64,000 nucleotides of DNA from UBA1479 sp040216635 (GCA_040216635.1 JAVJOU010000013.1:1-64000), one strand, 5' to 3'. Positions 26,315-35,347 are shown, counted from the stretch's first letter. Program-made: numbers and translations. The notes: generated by a model from the sequence alone, not told the origin.

Positions 26315-27169
26315 ATGAAGGCATTGACTGCTGATCAGGTCGCGGACTTTCGCCGTGACGGCTTTGTTTTTCCCATTCCCATGCTTGCCGAGAATGAAAT
26401 TCAGGCAGCTCTTGCGGACCTGGCTCGCTACGAAGCCTGGCTGGGGAAGCCGCTGCCGGAAACGGAACGCAAATGGCGGACCATGCCGTTCGCCCATCTG
26501 CCGTGGTTCAACAAGTTGGTGCGCGACCCCCGGGTGCTGGACGCGGTCGAAGACCTGATCGGCCCGGACATATTGGTTTGGACCTCAACCTTCTGGATCA
26601 AGGAGCCGAATTCACCGCATATCGCGGCCTGGCATCAGGACAATGCCTACTTCGGTTTGGACCCATCTGAAGAAGTTTGTGCCTGGCTGGCCCTGACGGA
26701 TGCCAACAGTGCGGCCGGCTGTATGAACGTTCTGCCCTGGGGCGGAGAGGCGCCGCGCGTCCTGCATCACGCCCCGGCGCAGGTCGATGTCAGCATCAAC
26801 CGGGGCACGCAAAGCGTGGTCGAACCTTTCGACGAAAACGCCAAGGTCGCCATGGAACTGCCGGCCGGATCGTTTTCCATCCACCACGGGCTGTGCATGC
26901 ATGCGTCGGCGCCCAACCGTGCCGATTATCGACGCATCGGTCTGGGGTTCAACTACATCCCGGCCCATGTGCGCACGACCGGCTCTGTGCGGATGGCGGC
27001 GATGCTGGTCCGGGGCAAGGACCGTTGGGGGAATTTCGATCTGGTGGAGCCGCCCAAGGGCGAATGCAGCCCGGCGGCCTTGGCGCTTCATGACGAAATC
27101 GTCGCTCGCTACGGTGCCAATTACACCGAGCAAATCGATCGCCACCGCGAGATATTTGCGGCGGAATAG
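26315..27169 (+). CDS. Phytanoyl-CoA dioxygenase (PhyH) family Fe(II)/2-oxoglutarate oxygenase
   Basis: 284 residues. The iron facial triad is HxD in WHQDNAYFG (His107, Asp109) and the distal His in HHGLCMHASAPNR (~196); the 2OG-binding Arg is likely in the last motif. The Asp is present, so it is a hydroxylase and not a SyrB2-type halogenase, which has Ala there. AAGGGAG precedes ATG 26315. The substrate is unknown: related enzymes act on acyl-CoA, small acids, ectoine or phosphonates. It is convergent with ilvE and has no operon partner. Confidence 0.85.
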   Translation: MKALTADQVADFRRDGFVFPIPMLAENEIQAALADLARYEAWLGKPLPETERKWRTMPFAHLPWFNKLVRDPRVLDAVEDLIGPDILVWTSTFWIKEPNSPHIAAWHQDNAYFGLDPSEEVCAWLALTDANSAAGCMNVLPWGGEAPRVLHHAPAQVDVSINRGTQSVVEPFDENAKVAMELPAGSFSIHHGLCMHASAPNRADYRRIGLGFNYIPAHVRTTGSVRMAAMLVRGKDRWGNFDLVEPPKGECSPAALALHDEIVARYGANYTEQIDRHREIFAAE

Positions 27170-27196
27170 TCCTTCAGGTGGTTTCAGAACGCGGCG

Positions 27197-28120
27197 TTAT
27201 TCCGCCGCTGCACTTTCCGGTTTCTTGCCGACGGTTTTGTCGTAATCCTCGATCAGCCAATGGGTGATCTGACCCGGCGTGAAGGTCAAGTCGTCGATCT
27301 GACCGACGGGCGTGACCTCGGCGGCGGATCCGGTCAGGAAAATTTCGGTCGCGTCCTTTAGCTCGTCCGGGAAGATCGCACGCTCGATAACCTCGATCCC
27401 GCGGGCTTGGGCCAGCTGGATCACGGTCTGGCGCGTGATGCCGTTGAGGAAGCAATCGGGCGTCGGTGTATGCAGTTTGCCGTCACCGAACGAGATGAAG
27501 ATGTTCGCCCCCGTTGCCTCGGCGACCTGGCCGCGGTAATCCAGCATTAGGGCGTCTTGGCAGCCGTGGGCTTCGGCCGTGTGCTTGGACAGGGTGCAGA
27601 TCATGTAAAGACCGGCGGCCTTGGCGTGGACCGGTGCGCATTCGGGCGCCGGACGCTGCCATTTCGAGGTTTCCAGCTTAATGCCCTTTTCCCGCAGTTC
27701 CGGCGAGAAATAGCTCGGCCAGGCCCAGGCGGCGATGGCCACGTTGATGCGGTTCTGTTGGGCCGACACGCCCATCATTTCCGATCCGCGCCAGGCAACC
27801 GGGCGGATATAGCCGTCGACGATGCCGTTCTTTTCGCAGGCGTCGATGCAGGCCTGGTCGATTTCCTCCACCGTATAGGGGATATCGAAGCCCAGCGTCT
27901 TGGCCGAATAGAACAGGCGTTCCGTATGTTCGCGTAATTTGAATATCTGGCCCGAATACATGCGTTCGCCTTCGAACACGCACGAGCCGTAATGCAGGCC
28001 GTGGGTCAGCACGTGCACACGTGCGTCCCGCCAATCGACCCATTCACCATTGAACCAGATCAGACCGTCACGGTCATCGAAGGCAACTGCATCCATTGTA
28101 ATATTCTTTCGTCCGTCCAT
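27197..28120 (-). CDS. ilvE: Branched-chain amino acid aminotransferase
   Basis: About 299-307 residues, fold-type IV PLP enzyme. Recognised by FNGEWVDWRDARVHVLTHGL, YGSCVFEGERMY, the PLP-Lys region HAKAAGLY, and the C-terminal FLTGSAAEVTPVG. It transaminates Leu, Ile and Val. The start is ATG 28120 (GGGAA close by) or ATG 28096, which matches the usual N-terminus better. It is divergent from the marR-type gene; its promoter overlaps a perfect palindrome. Confidence 0.93.
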   Translation of the reverse strand: MDGRKNITMDAVAFDDRDGLIWFNGEWVDWRDARVHVLTHGLHYGSCVFEGERMYSGQIFKLREHTERLFYSAKTLGFDIPYTVEEIDQACIDACEKNGIVDGYIRPVAWRGSEMMGVSAQQNRINVAIAAWAWPSYFSPELREKGIKLETSKWQRPAPECAPVHAKAAGLYMICTLSKHTAEAHGCQDALMLDYRGQVAEATGANIFISFGDGKLHTPTPDCFLNGITRQTVIQLAQARGIEVIERAIFPDELKDATEIFLTGSAAEVTPVGQIDDLTFTPGQITHWLIEDYDKTVGKKPESAAAE

Positions 28121-28138
28121 TTTTCCCAAGAACGATCT

Positions 28139-28186
28139 TGCGCTAATTATCATTCTCGGGCATATAAGTCAATAACACTGACTTAT
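28139..28186. promoter_or_regulatory. Divergent ilvE/marR promoters with a perfect 8-7-8 palindrome
   Basis: ATAAGTCA (28164-28171), a 7-nt spacer and TGACTTAT (28179-28186) form a perfect inverted repeat. On the minus strand, TTGACT (28172-28167) with TAATTA or GATAAT 15-17 nt on is a plausible ilvE promoter whose -35 lies inside the palindrome. On the plus strand, TTGCGC (28139) and CATATA (28162) 17 nt later put the other promoter's -10 at the palindrome edge. The size and AT-rich arms fit a MarR operator (inference). Confidence 0.65.
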
Positions 28187-28239
28187 TATTCGGAGATTAT
28201 CGAACGCCATGTTCGATGGCTCGGATGAAGGGAACCACC

Positions 28240-28752
28240 ATGGACGAACGGGCCCCCTGGATACCGCCCCAGGCCGATGCGCTGGTCCTGCGCGACGATG
28301 ACCTGCGCCATGCGATGGAATTGCTGTTTTTCGCTTATCGTGATTTCACGGGCGAGGCCGATGCGGTCCTGTCCGAATACGGCATGGGACGCGCCCATCA
28401 CCGTGCGATTTATTTTATCGGGGCGAACACGGGCATCAGCGTATCGGAACTGCTGGCGATCCTGAACATCACCAAGCAATCGCTGAACCGGGTGCTGTCG
28501 ACCCTGATCGACGAAGGCTATGTGGTGCAGGAAACGGACGACGGCGACCGCCGCCGCCGCCTGATGCATCTGACACCCAAGGGCCGGGAACTTGAACAGC
28601 TTCTGACCCGCCGGCAGTCGGGCCGCATTGCCGGGGCCTACCGCGACGCGGGCCCGGAAGCGGTGGAAGGCTTCCGCCGTGTCCTGTTCGGCCTGATTAA
28701 CGAGGAAGACCGTCATCGCGTTTCACCGGCGGCAAGCCGGGGCGGGGCCTGA
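28240..28752 (+). CDS. MarR-family regulator (PetP-like)
   Basis: 170 residues from ATG 28240 (GGGAA upstream; ATG 28216 would add 8 residues). The winged helix is at ~60-130: LLAILNITKQSLNRVLSTLI (recognition helix) and the wing DDGDRRRRLMHLTPKG. It is divergent from ilvE and upstream of an OmpR regulator and a kinase. That order matches petP-petR, first described in Rhodobacter capsulatus where PetR is needed for bc1 expression. It probably binds the palindrome in the divergent gap. Confidence 0.88.
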   Translation: MDERAPWIPPQADALVLRDDDLRHAMELLFFAYRDFTGEADAVLSEYGMGRAHHRAIYFIGANTGISVSELLAILNITKQSLNRVLSTLIDEGYVVQETDDGDRRRRLMHLTPKGRELEQLLTRRQSGRIAGAYRDAGPEAVEGFRRVLFGLINEEDRHRVSPAASRGGA

Positions 28753-28844
28753 CAGGCTGCCGCGGGCCGCGATCCCGTGATATGCTGCGATCTGGAACAA
28801 GGACTGGCTGAACACCTGTCCGGCATGCATGGGGGAGCCGCAAC

Positions 28845-29528
28845 GTGAATGCCGATCTGCCGCATCTGCTTGTCGTCGATGACGATGCCCGCCTGCGCGA
28901 TCTGTTGAACCGCTTCCTTTCCGAGAACGGTTTTTTCGTGGTCACCGCGGGCAACGTGGCCGAAGCCCGCAAGCGGCTCAGCCATTTCGATTTCGACGGG
29001 GTCGTTCTGGATCTGATGATGCCGGGTGAAAGCGGCCTGGATTTCGCCCGCGACCTTCGCACCCGCTCCGCCATTCCCATACTGATGCTGACCGCCATGG
29101 CCGAAGCGGATGACCGGATCGCGGGCCTGGAAGGCGGCGCTGACGATTATGTCGTCAAACCGTTCGAGCCGCGCGAGCTTCTGCTGCGTCTTCGCAATAT
29201 CCTGAAACGGACTCCGCAAGGTCAGACCACGGATGACGCGTTGAACTTCGGTGAATTCATGTTCCGGCGCGACCGGGGGGAATTGTCGCGTGGCGGCCAT
29301 CCGGTCAAATTGACGGAATTGGAAGCCGGTCTGTTATGCGCCCTGGCGGCCCGGCCCGGCGACGTGCTGACGCGTGACGATTTGATCTCACGTACGGGGG
29401 CTTCCGGCGGCGGCCGCGCGGTCGATGTACAGGTGACCCGGCTGCGTCGTAAGATCGAACCGGATCCCCGCGAACCCCGATACCTGCAGACCGTGCGGGG
29501 CAAGGGGTATGTATTGCGCCCCGACTGA
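28845..29528 (+). CDS. OmpR-family response regulator (PetR-like)
   Basis: 227 residues: a receiver domain (~5-120) with acidic DDD at the start, phospho-acceptor Asp in VVLDLMMPGESG and Lys in DDYVVKPFEP, then a winged helix (~135-225) ending in LQTVRGKGYVL. The start is GTG 28845 with GGGGGAG before it. The length and MarR-type upstream partner match PetR. It probably pairs with the kinase 57 nt downstream. Confidence 0.92.
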   Translation: MNADLPHLLVVDDDARLRDLLNRFLSENGFFVVTAGNVAEARKRLSHFDFDGVVLDLMMPGESGLDFARDLRTRSAIPILMLTAMAEADDRIAGLEGGADDYVVKPFEPRELLLRLRNILKRTPQGQTTDDALNFGEFMFRRDRGELSRGGHPVKLTELEAGLLCALAARPGDVLTRDDLISRTGASGGGRAVDVQVTRLRRKIEPDPREPRYLQTVRGKGYVLRPD

Positions 29529-29585
29529 TGCTTCGGATGATGCCCTTATGACGCTTCTCTTCATGCCACCCCCGAATCGCAGGCG

Positions 29586-30905
29586 ATGACCGTGCGCACA
29601 CGCATTAAAAACGCCCTTCCGAAAAGCCTGCTTGGCCGCGCGCTGCTGATTATCGTTACGCCCCTGATTCTGCTGCAGGTGGTGTCCGGCTTGATTTTCT
29701 ACGAAACCCATTGGGACAAGGTGTCTTACCGTCTGGCACGCAGCGTCGCCGGGGACGTGGCCGCAATCCTGCAACTTGTGACCGAAGACCCCAGTGAAGA
29801 AGGACGCGACCGTGCGGCCACGATTGCCGGCCGCAACATGGATATGTTCGTCACGTTTCTTCCCGGGGCCATTCTGTCCAATAAATCCCGCCAGCCGTCC
29901 AACGACCTGGAAGATATGCTGGATCGGTCGATGCAAAGCTTCATCGTTAAACCCTACCGTCTGGATTCGGAATCCTCCGACCGCAACGTCATCATTGACG
30001 TGCAGATGGCCGATGGAGTGTTGCGCATCACGACCACGCGCAAACGCCTGTTTTCAACAACGGTCTATGTGTTCGTCATCTGGATGGTCGGCACGTCCCT
30101 GATCCTGTTCGGCGTCGCCACCATTTTCATGCGCAATCAGGTCAAACCGATCCGACGTTTGGCGCGGGCCGCCGACAATTTCGGCAAAGGCCGGGACGTT
30201 TCCGCTTTTAAGGCGGAAGGGGCTACGGAAGTGCGCCAGGCGGCACAGGCCTTCATGGCCATGCGCGAGCGCATTCAGCGCCAGATCACGCAGCGCACGG
30301 ACATGCTGTCCGGCGTATCCCATGACCTGCGCACGCCGCTGACCCGCATGAAACTGCAATTGGCCATGCTGCAGGATATGGAGGGGGCGGACGACCTTTC
30401 CGCCGATATCTCTGAAATGGAACATATGCTGGAAGGATACCTGGCATTTGCGCGCGGCGAGGGCACGGAGAAACCGAAGCGCACGGATTTGGGGGAAGTG
30501 CTGGAAGATGTCGTCGGGCAGGTTCGGCGGCGTGGCCGGCCCATCGACCTCCATCTGGAAGACAAACTTAATCTGCCGCTGCGTCCCAACGCCTTCAAAC
30601 GGTGTTTGACCAATCTGGTCGAAAACGCGGCCCGGTATGGCCAACATGTTTCGGTTCGTGCCGGGCATCGCGGTGATGCCATCGAAATTACGGTTGATGA
30701 CGACGGGCCGGGTATTCCCGAGGAAAAACGTGCCGACGTGTTCCGCCCGTTTTTCCGTCTGGACGATTCCCGCAACCCGGAAACCGGCGGGGTCGGGCTT
30801 GGCCTGACCATCGCGCGTGATGTGGTGCGCAGTCACGGGGGCGATATCGTTTTGTCGGAATCCCCGGCGGGCGGCCTGCGCAGCCGAATTCGCCTGCCCC
30901 TGTAA
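29586..30905 (+). CDS. EnvZ-like sensor histidine kinase, partner of the PetR-like regulator
   Basis: 439 residues: TM1 (~18-40), a periplasmic domain (~41-155), TM2 (~158-182; FVIWMVGTSLILFGVATIFM), HAMP (PIRRLARAADNFGKGRDV), HisKA with His ~246 in SHDLRTPLTRMK, and HATPase_c with N box ENAARYG, G1 DDGPGIPEE and G2 GVGLGLTIAR. The periplasmic domain has no motif I recognise. It is the likely cognate kinase for the preceding regulator. Confidence 0.92.
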   Translation: MTVRTRIKNALPKSLLGRALLIIVTPLILLQVVSGLIFYETHWDKVSYRLARSVAGDVAAILQLVTEDPSEEGRDRAATIAGRNMDMFVTFLPGAILSNKSRQPSNDLEDMLDRSMQSFIVKPYRLDSESSDRNVIIDVQMADGVLRITTTRKRLFSTTVYVFVIWMVGTSLILFGVATIFMRNQVKPIRRLARAADNFGKGRDVSAFKAEGATEVRQAAQAFMAMRERIQRQITQRTDMLSGVSHDLRTPLTRMKLQLAMLQDMEGADDLSADISEMEHMLEGYLAFARGEGTEKPKRTDLGEVLEDVVGQVRRRGRPIDLHLEDKLNLPLRPNAFKRCLTNLVENAARYGQHVSVRAGHRGDAIEITVDDDGPGIPEEKRADVFRPFFRLDDSRNPETGGVGLGLTIARDVVRSHGGDIVLSESPAGGLRSRIRLPL

Positions 30906-30960
30906 TTCCGCGGCGCCTGGGGCAAGTGGCGGAATTCATGGCATTTTCGCTGTCTCTAAT

Positions 30961-30989
30961 TATAATGGCGGGCGATCAATTTTTTGATC
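30961..30989 (+). promoter_or_regulatory. TATAAT and GATCAA/TTGATC dyad upstream of the NarL-type regulator
   Basis: A consensus TATAAT (30961-30966) without a good -35 is followed by a 6-4-6 inverted repeat GATCAA-TTTT-TTGATC (30974-30989), about 60 nt before the start codon. The dyad would fall near the transcript start. It may be an operator; the evidence is weak. Confidence 0.3.
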
Positions 30990-31047
30990 CGATAAACGAG
31001 GCGCCGTCCCCGTAGAATCAAATTTCAGGCGCCCGGGGGGTAAAGAA

Positions 31048-31707
31048 GTGGCAGATTCCCTTCCGTCTAAAGTGCTGATTGCCGACGATCATGCCTTGTT
31101 TCGCAAGGGACTGGGATCGTTGCTGGAAATCATCGATCCCGATATCACCGTGGTCGAAGCGGACAGCTATCCGAATGCGCTGCGCACGGCCAATGAAACA
31201 GATGATCTTGATCTGGCGCTGGTTGATCTGGGCATGCCGGGAATGGAACGGTTTGCCGGGCTGAACGCCTTGATCCGGTCTCTTGACGGCGTGCCCGTGG
31301 TTGTCGTCTCCGCGGCAGAGACAGCAGAGGAAATGGGCCAGGCAATGGATTGCGGCGCCTATGGCTATATCCCCAAGACGTTGGACAGCACGGTTGTCGT
31401 CAATGCGGTAAAGCAAGTGCTTTCCGGCGAAATCTATCTGCCGCCGACGTTACTCGACTGGGAGCCCGGCGGCACCAAGACCGAAGGGACAGGGGGTTTG
31501 CACCTGACACCCAGGCAACGGGATGTTCTGAACCTCATGGCGGGCGGAAAGTCGAACAAGGAAATTGCCCGGGTTCTCGGTCTCGCCGAAGGCACCATCA
31601 AGCTGCACGTGACCGGTTTGCTGAAGGTTCTTGATGCCAGCAATCGCACCCAGGCCGTGATCAAGGCGGCGTCTCTCGGGCTGACGCAGGGCCTGGATCA
31701 AGACTGA
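31048..31707 (+). CDS. NarL/FixJ-family response regulator
   Basis: 219 residues: a receiver (~6-125; IADDHALFRKGL, Asp in ALVDLGMPGME) and a LuxR-type HTH (~150-212; LTPRQRDVLNLMAGGKSNKE, then LGLAEGTIKLHV). The start is GTG 31048 after GGGGG. It sits 22 nt before a hybrid kinase, almost certainly its partner. The signal is unknown. Confidence 0.92.
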   Translation: MADSLPSKVLIADDHALFRKGLGSLLEIIDPDITVVEADSYPNALRTANETDDLDLALVDLGMPGMERFAGLNALIRSLDGVPVVVVSAAETAEEMGQAMDCGAYGYIPKTLDSTVVVNAVKQVLSGEIYLPPTLLDWEPGGTKTEGTGGLHLTPRQRDVLNLMAGGKSNKEIARVLGLAEGTIKLHVTGLLKVLDASNRTQAVIKAASLGLTQGLDQD

Positions 31708-31729
31708 TCGCGCGGACAAGGAGGGCGCG

Positions 31730-34369
31730 ATGCTGCCCCGATGTTCCTATAGCAAACTGGGCATTCGAAACCGGAAAGGGACTTTCCGGCGATGTGCCTA
31801 TGGTGTGGCGGTGCTGTTTCTGAACTCATTTGCAACCATGCCTGCGCGGGCGGAAACGACCGATACCATCGCGTCGGCGCCGGTGATCGCATTGGGGGTG
31901 GCGGTTGTCCTGCTGGCGTTCTTTATTGGCTTTGGTTTGGGGCAGCGCCGTTCGGCACCGTTCCCCACGAACGAAAATGCGCATTCCGGCGATGGGGCGG
32001 CCCCGACGGGCCCACCTTCACGGACCGACGATGCCCATGAAGCCGATACGGAGGCCCATTATCGGATCATTTCCGAACTGACGTCGGACGTCGTTTATGC
32101 CTATGACGTGGCCGCCGATGGGCGTGTGAGTTCGAAATGGCAGGTCGGCGGGATTGATGGGCTGGCCGGACAAACCGGGCAAAGCGATGCGCCCCTGGCT
32201 TGGCTGACCCAAATCCATCCCGACGACGTGCCGATCCTTGAATCTCGGGATCAACGCCTGCGTCTGGGGATTCCGTCAACGGACGAGTTCCGTCTGCTGT
32301 CGGCCGATGGCCGGGTACGCTGGTTGCGTGTCTATTCCAGACCGGAACGCGGTATCGGCGGCGAGGTCGTGCGGGTGGTGGGCGCGGCCAAGGAAATCAC
32401 CCAGGACAAACGCTGGGAAGAAGCCCTGGCCGACAGTGAAAGTAAGTTGCAGGCAACCTCGCGGACGGCCCGCGTCGGCTATTGGGAGCATTTCCCGGAA
32501 GACAATCGCACCGTCTGTTCGCCCGTGCTGTGGCGCATCTGGGGGCTGCGGCCCGGGCGTGCCGGGCCCACGGGGAAGGTGTTTCTCGACATGGTCCACC
32601 CGGACGACAGACCCCGGATCGCGGCGGCTTATGAAAACCCGGAACCGAACAGCCGCCATGAATACAGAGTGCTGCGACCTGACGGGTCTGTCCGGTTTGT
32701 CTATGAGGATCTGACGGCGGATTTCGATGAGCACGGCCGGGCGCAGCGGCTGTTCGGCGTGACCCAGGACATTACGGAGCGCAAGCGGGCCGAAGAAGCG
32801 TTGCGTGATTCGGAACTACGCTACCACGCGATTGTCGAGGATCAGACTGAATTGATCCGCCGCTGCACCCCGGATGGACTCCGGACCTTCGTGAACGAAG
32901 CCTATTGCCAGTACTACGGCGTGCCGCGCGAAAAGCTGATCGGCCGGCCGGTCGGATCGGAACTTGGCGAAGGCGAAGCTGCTGTGCGGTTGGCGATTAT
33001 CCAGCGGATCGGCGCGACCAACCCCATCGAGGAAAACCTGCACCGTGTGGCGGGGCCGAACGGCAAGGTCAGCTGGCAGCAATGGACGGAACGCGCGGTG
33101 TTCGACGGGGACGGCCGCATGGTTGAAATCCAGGGGGTCGGCCGTGACGTGACGGCCACCAAAGAGGCCGAGGAAATGCTGGCCGAGGCGAAGGATGCCG
33201 CCGAACAGGCAAGCGCCGCCAAGTCGCGTTTCCTGGCCGCCGCCAGCCACGACCTGCGTCAGCCGCTTCAGGCATTGGCGATGTTCGTCAATGTGCTGTC
33301 GGAACGGGACTTGGACGATAAGGCGAAGCAGCTGATCAACCGTATCCGCGATTGTTCCGAAGCGCTTGAACGTCTGTTGGGGTCGCTGCTCGACATCTCA
33401 AAGCTGGATGCTGGTCTGTTCGTGCCGCAACGGCGGGAATTTTCGCTGGGGGCCGTGATCGAGCGGCTGTGTTCGGAAATCCGCCCCCTGGCCGAAGAAA
33501 AAGGCCTGTCATTGAACATGGTTCCCTGTTCGCTGCTGGTCGATAGTGATCCGGGATTGCTGGATCGTCTGTTGCGCAACCTCATGACCAATGCCGTGCG
33601 CCATACGGAAGCAGGTAAAATCCTGGTCGGCTGCCGCCGGGTCGGGCCGAATGTGCGGGTCGAGGTTTGGGATACGGGCGTCGGGATTCCCGAAGGCCAG
33701 CTTGGCATGATCTTCGAAGAGTTCCATCAGGTCGGGAATCCGGCCCGCGACCGGCGCGAAGGACTGGGGCTGGGGCTTGCCATCGTCCATCGCTTGTCCA
33801 ACCTTCTGGATCATCCGGTTGACGTGCAGTCGTGGGAAGGGCGGGGGTCCCGGTTTGGGGTAACGCTGCCCTTGGCCGGTGAACACGCGCCTGCGGAAAT
33901 GACGTTACCGGCGGACGAACATGCGGATGTCACCGGCGCCGTGGTCGTCGGGATCGACGACGAAGCTGATATCCGCGAAGCCTTGGAACTGCTGCTTGTC
34001 GGCTGGGGGTATGATGCGATCGTTGCCGGTTCGGCCGTCGAGGCCATCGCCAAACTTGAACAGGAACGCAAAAACCCGGATTTAGTTGTTGCCGATTACC
34101 GCTTGAAACTGGGGCATACGGGCGCCGATGCGATCCTGGCGATCCGCCATGTCTGGGGGCAGGACGTGCCCGGATTTCTTCTGACCGGCGATACGGGTCC
34201 CGACCGCCTGCGTGAGGCGGCGGCGAGCGGATTTGAAGTCATGCATAAACCGATCCAGCCGGAGAAACTGCGTCTGATGGTCGCGGAATCGATTGCCCGC
34301 GCACGGCAGGGAGGCCGAACGGGCGGGCAGGAGAGAGGCATAAGCAGGGATATGGAGCACCGCGCATAG
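31730..34369 (+). CDS. Hybrid sensor histidine kinase with PAS domains and C-terminal receiver
   Basis: 879 residues: an N-terminal signal or TM segment (~20-42), TM (~50-68; IALGVAVVLLAFFIGFGL), three PAS/PAC units (~100-225, ~230-345, ~355-475), a short coiled coil, HisKA with His ~507 (AAASHDLRQPLQAL), HATPase_c (NAVRHTEAGKI; GLGLGLAIVHRL) and a receiver with Asp ~789 (VVADYRLKLG). The LRQPLQ-type H box is typical of kinases paired with NarL-type regulators, as here. The region up to the CsaA gene is convergent. Confidence 0.92.
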   Translation: MLPRCSYSKLGIRNRKGTFRRCAYGVAVLFLNSFATMPARAETTDTIASAPVIALGVAVVLLAFFIGFGLGQRRSAPFPTNENAHSGDGAAPTGPPSRTDDAHEADTEAHYRIISELTSDVVYAYDVAADGRVSSKWQVGGIDGLAGQTGQSDAPLAWLTQIHPDDVPILESRDQRLRLGIPSTDEFRLLSADGRVRWLRVYSRPERGIGGEVVRVVGAAKEITQDKRWEEALADSESKLQATSRTARVGYWEHFPEDNRTVCSPVLWRIWGLRPGRAGPTGKVFLDMVHPDDRPRIAAAYENPEPNSRHEYRVLRPDGSVRFVYEDLTADFDEHGRAQRLFGVTQDITERKRAEEALRDSELRYHAIVEDQTELIRRCTPDGLRTFVNEAYCQYYGVPREKLIGRPVGSELGEGEAAVRLAIIQRIGATNPIEENLHRVAGPNGKVSWQQWTERAVFDGDGRMVEIQGVGRDVTATKEAEEMLAEAKDAAEQASAAKSRFLAAASHDLRQPLQALAMFVNVLSERDLDDKAKQLINRIRDCSEALERLLGSLLDISKLDAGLFVPQRREFSLGAVIERLCSEIRPLAEEKGLSLNMVPCSLLVDSDPGLLDRLLRNLMTNAVRHTEAGKILVGCRRVGPNVRVEVWDTGVGIPEGQLGMIFEEFHQVGNPARDRREGLGLGLAIVHRLSNLLDHPVDVQSWEGRGSRFGVTLPLAGEHAPAEMTLPADEHADVTGAVVVGIDDEADIREALELLLVGWGYDAIVAGSAVEAIAKLEQERKNPDLVVADYRLKLGHTGADAILAIRHVWGQDVPGFLLTGDTGPDRLREAAASGFEVMHKPIQPEKLRLMVAESIARARQGGRTGGQERGISRDMEHRA

Positions 34370-34392
34370 CGCCGCGCGGGTCTTGTCCGGGA

Positions 34393-34746
34393 TCAGAAAA
34401 GCCGGCCGCCGTCGGGAACTTTCAGGTCGGGCTTGATCAGCACGACTTCGCCGTCGGCATCGGGAAACCCCAGCACCAGAACCTCCGACATGAACTTGCC
34501 GATCTGTTTGGCCGGGAAATTGACCACGCCCGCGACCTGCCGGCCGACCAGGGCCTCGGGCGTATAGTGGCGGGTGATTTGGGCGGATGTCTTGCGTTTG
34601 CCGATGTCGGGGCCGAAGTCGACCCAAAGCTTGATCGCCGGGCGGCGGGCTTCGGGAAAGGGCTCGGCGCGGATGATCGTGCCGACGCGGACGTCCACGG
34701 CCAGAAAATCGTCGAAGGTGATCTGTCGGGTTGGGCTGTCAGTCAT
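34393..34746 (-). CDS. csaA: tRNA-binding protein, CsaA-like
   Basis: 117 residues forming one OB fold: FDDFLAVDVRVGTIIRAEPF, LWVDFGPDIGKRKTSAQI, VNFPAKQIGKFMSEVLVLGF. This is the EMAP/CsaA tRNA-binding domain, which acts in a dimer with tRNA-binding or export-chaperone activity in known members. ATG 34746 is preceded by GAGGAG; an upstream ATG lacks that spacing. It is convergent with the hybrid kinase. Confidence 0.9.
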   Translation of the reverse strand: MTDSPTRQITFDDFLAVDVRVGTIIRAEPFPEARRPAIKLWVDFGPDIGKRKTSAQITRHYTPEALVGRQVAGVVNFPAKQIGKFMSEVLVLGFPDADGEVVLIKPDLKVPDGGRLF

Positions 34747-34798
34747 GGGCGGTCTCCTCTTCCAATCCAACAGATTCCCGAGCCACCCCTTTAAGGCA

Positions 34799-34827
34799 AC
34801 AAAAAAGGCCGCCCCAAAGGGCGGCCT
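34799..34827 (-). terminator. Intrinsic terminator of the phasin gene
   Basis: On the minus strand, AGGCCGCCC pairs with GGGCGGCCT (9 bp) around a 4-nt TTTG loop and is followed by a TTTTTT tract (34806-34801). It lies 23 nt after the phasin stop. Confidence 0.9.
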
Positions 34828-34849
34828 CTTCCGTAAAACGGGAAAACCG

Positions 34850-35347
34850 TTACTTGGTCTTGGCGACCTGGCCCTTCACTTCTTCGAAGGCTTCGGCGAT
34901 ACGGGTGTTGATCACCTTGACGGCCGCGTCGTTGGCCTTGGTCACCATATCCGTAACCTTCTTGGTGTTGGCCAAAGAGGTTTCGAACGCGGTCTTGCAC
35001 AGGTCCAGTTCCTTGGCGGCCAGATCCTGCGGGGTCGAGGCCTTGCCAAGGGTGTCGGCGGCGGACGTGGCCTGATCGAAAGCGGCTTTGAAGACTTCAG
35101 CCTGCTTCTGAGCAACGGCCTGGGCGCCTTCGAACGCAGCCTGGCTGGCTTTGTTCAGGGCTTCCATGTTCTTGCGCTGGATGTCCAGCACGGCATTGAC
35201 GTCCATGGATTCAATCGGGCTGCCCTGCATGGCCTTCATGACCTGGTCGGACATCTTGGCCGGATCGAAATCGGCATAGATTTTGGTGAAATCGGCTGCC
35301 CAAGCGGGGAAGCCATTCTTATCGAGCTTGAAAAAATCGGCGTACAT
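34850..35347 (-). CDS. Phasin family protein (PHA granule-associated)
   Basis: 165 residues, almost all helical and amphipathic, with no Pro/Gly breaks after residue ~45. The typical core is NMEALNKASQAAFEGAQAVA, followed by ETSLANTKKVTDMVTKANDA. Phasins coat polyhydroxyalkanoate granules and control their number and size. The ATG 35347 has GGAGGA upstream; the in-frame extension through 35440 runs across the operator region and is rejected. It has its own strong terminator. Confidence 0.93.
   Translation of the reverse strand: MYADFFKLDKNGFPAWAADFTKIYADFDPAKMSDQVMKAMQGSPIESMDVNAVLDIQRKNMEALNKASQAAFEGAQAVAQKQAEVFKAAFDQATSAADTLGKASTPQDLAAKELDLCKTAFETSLANTKKVTDMVTKANDAAVKVINTRIAEAFEEVKGQVAKTK

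Noticed and set aside
26315..27169. Halogenase of the SyrB2 type
   Set aside because: The metal motif is HxD, with the Asp that halogenases lack.
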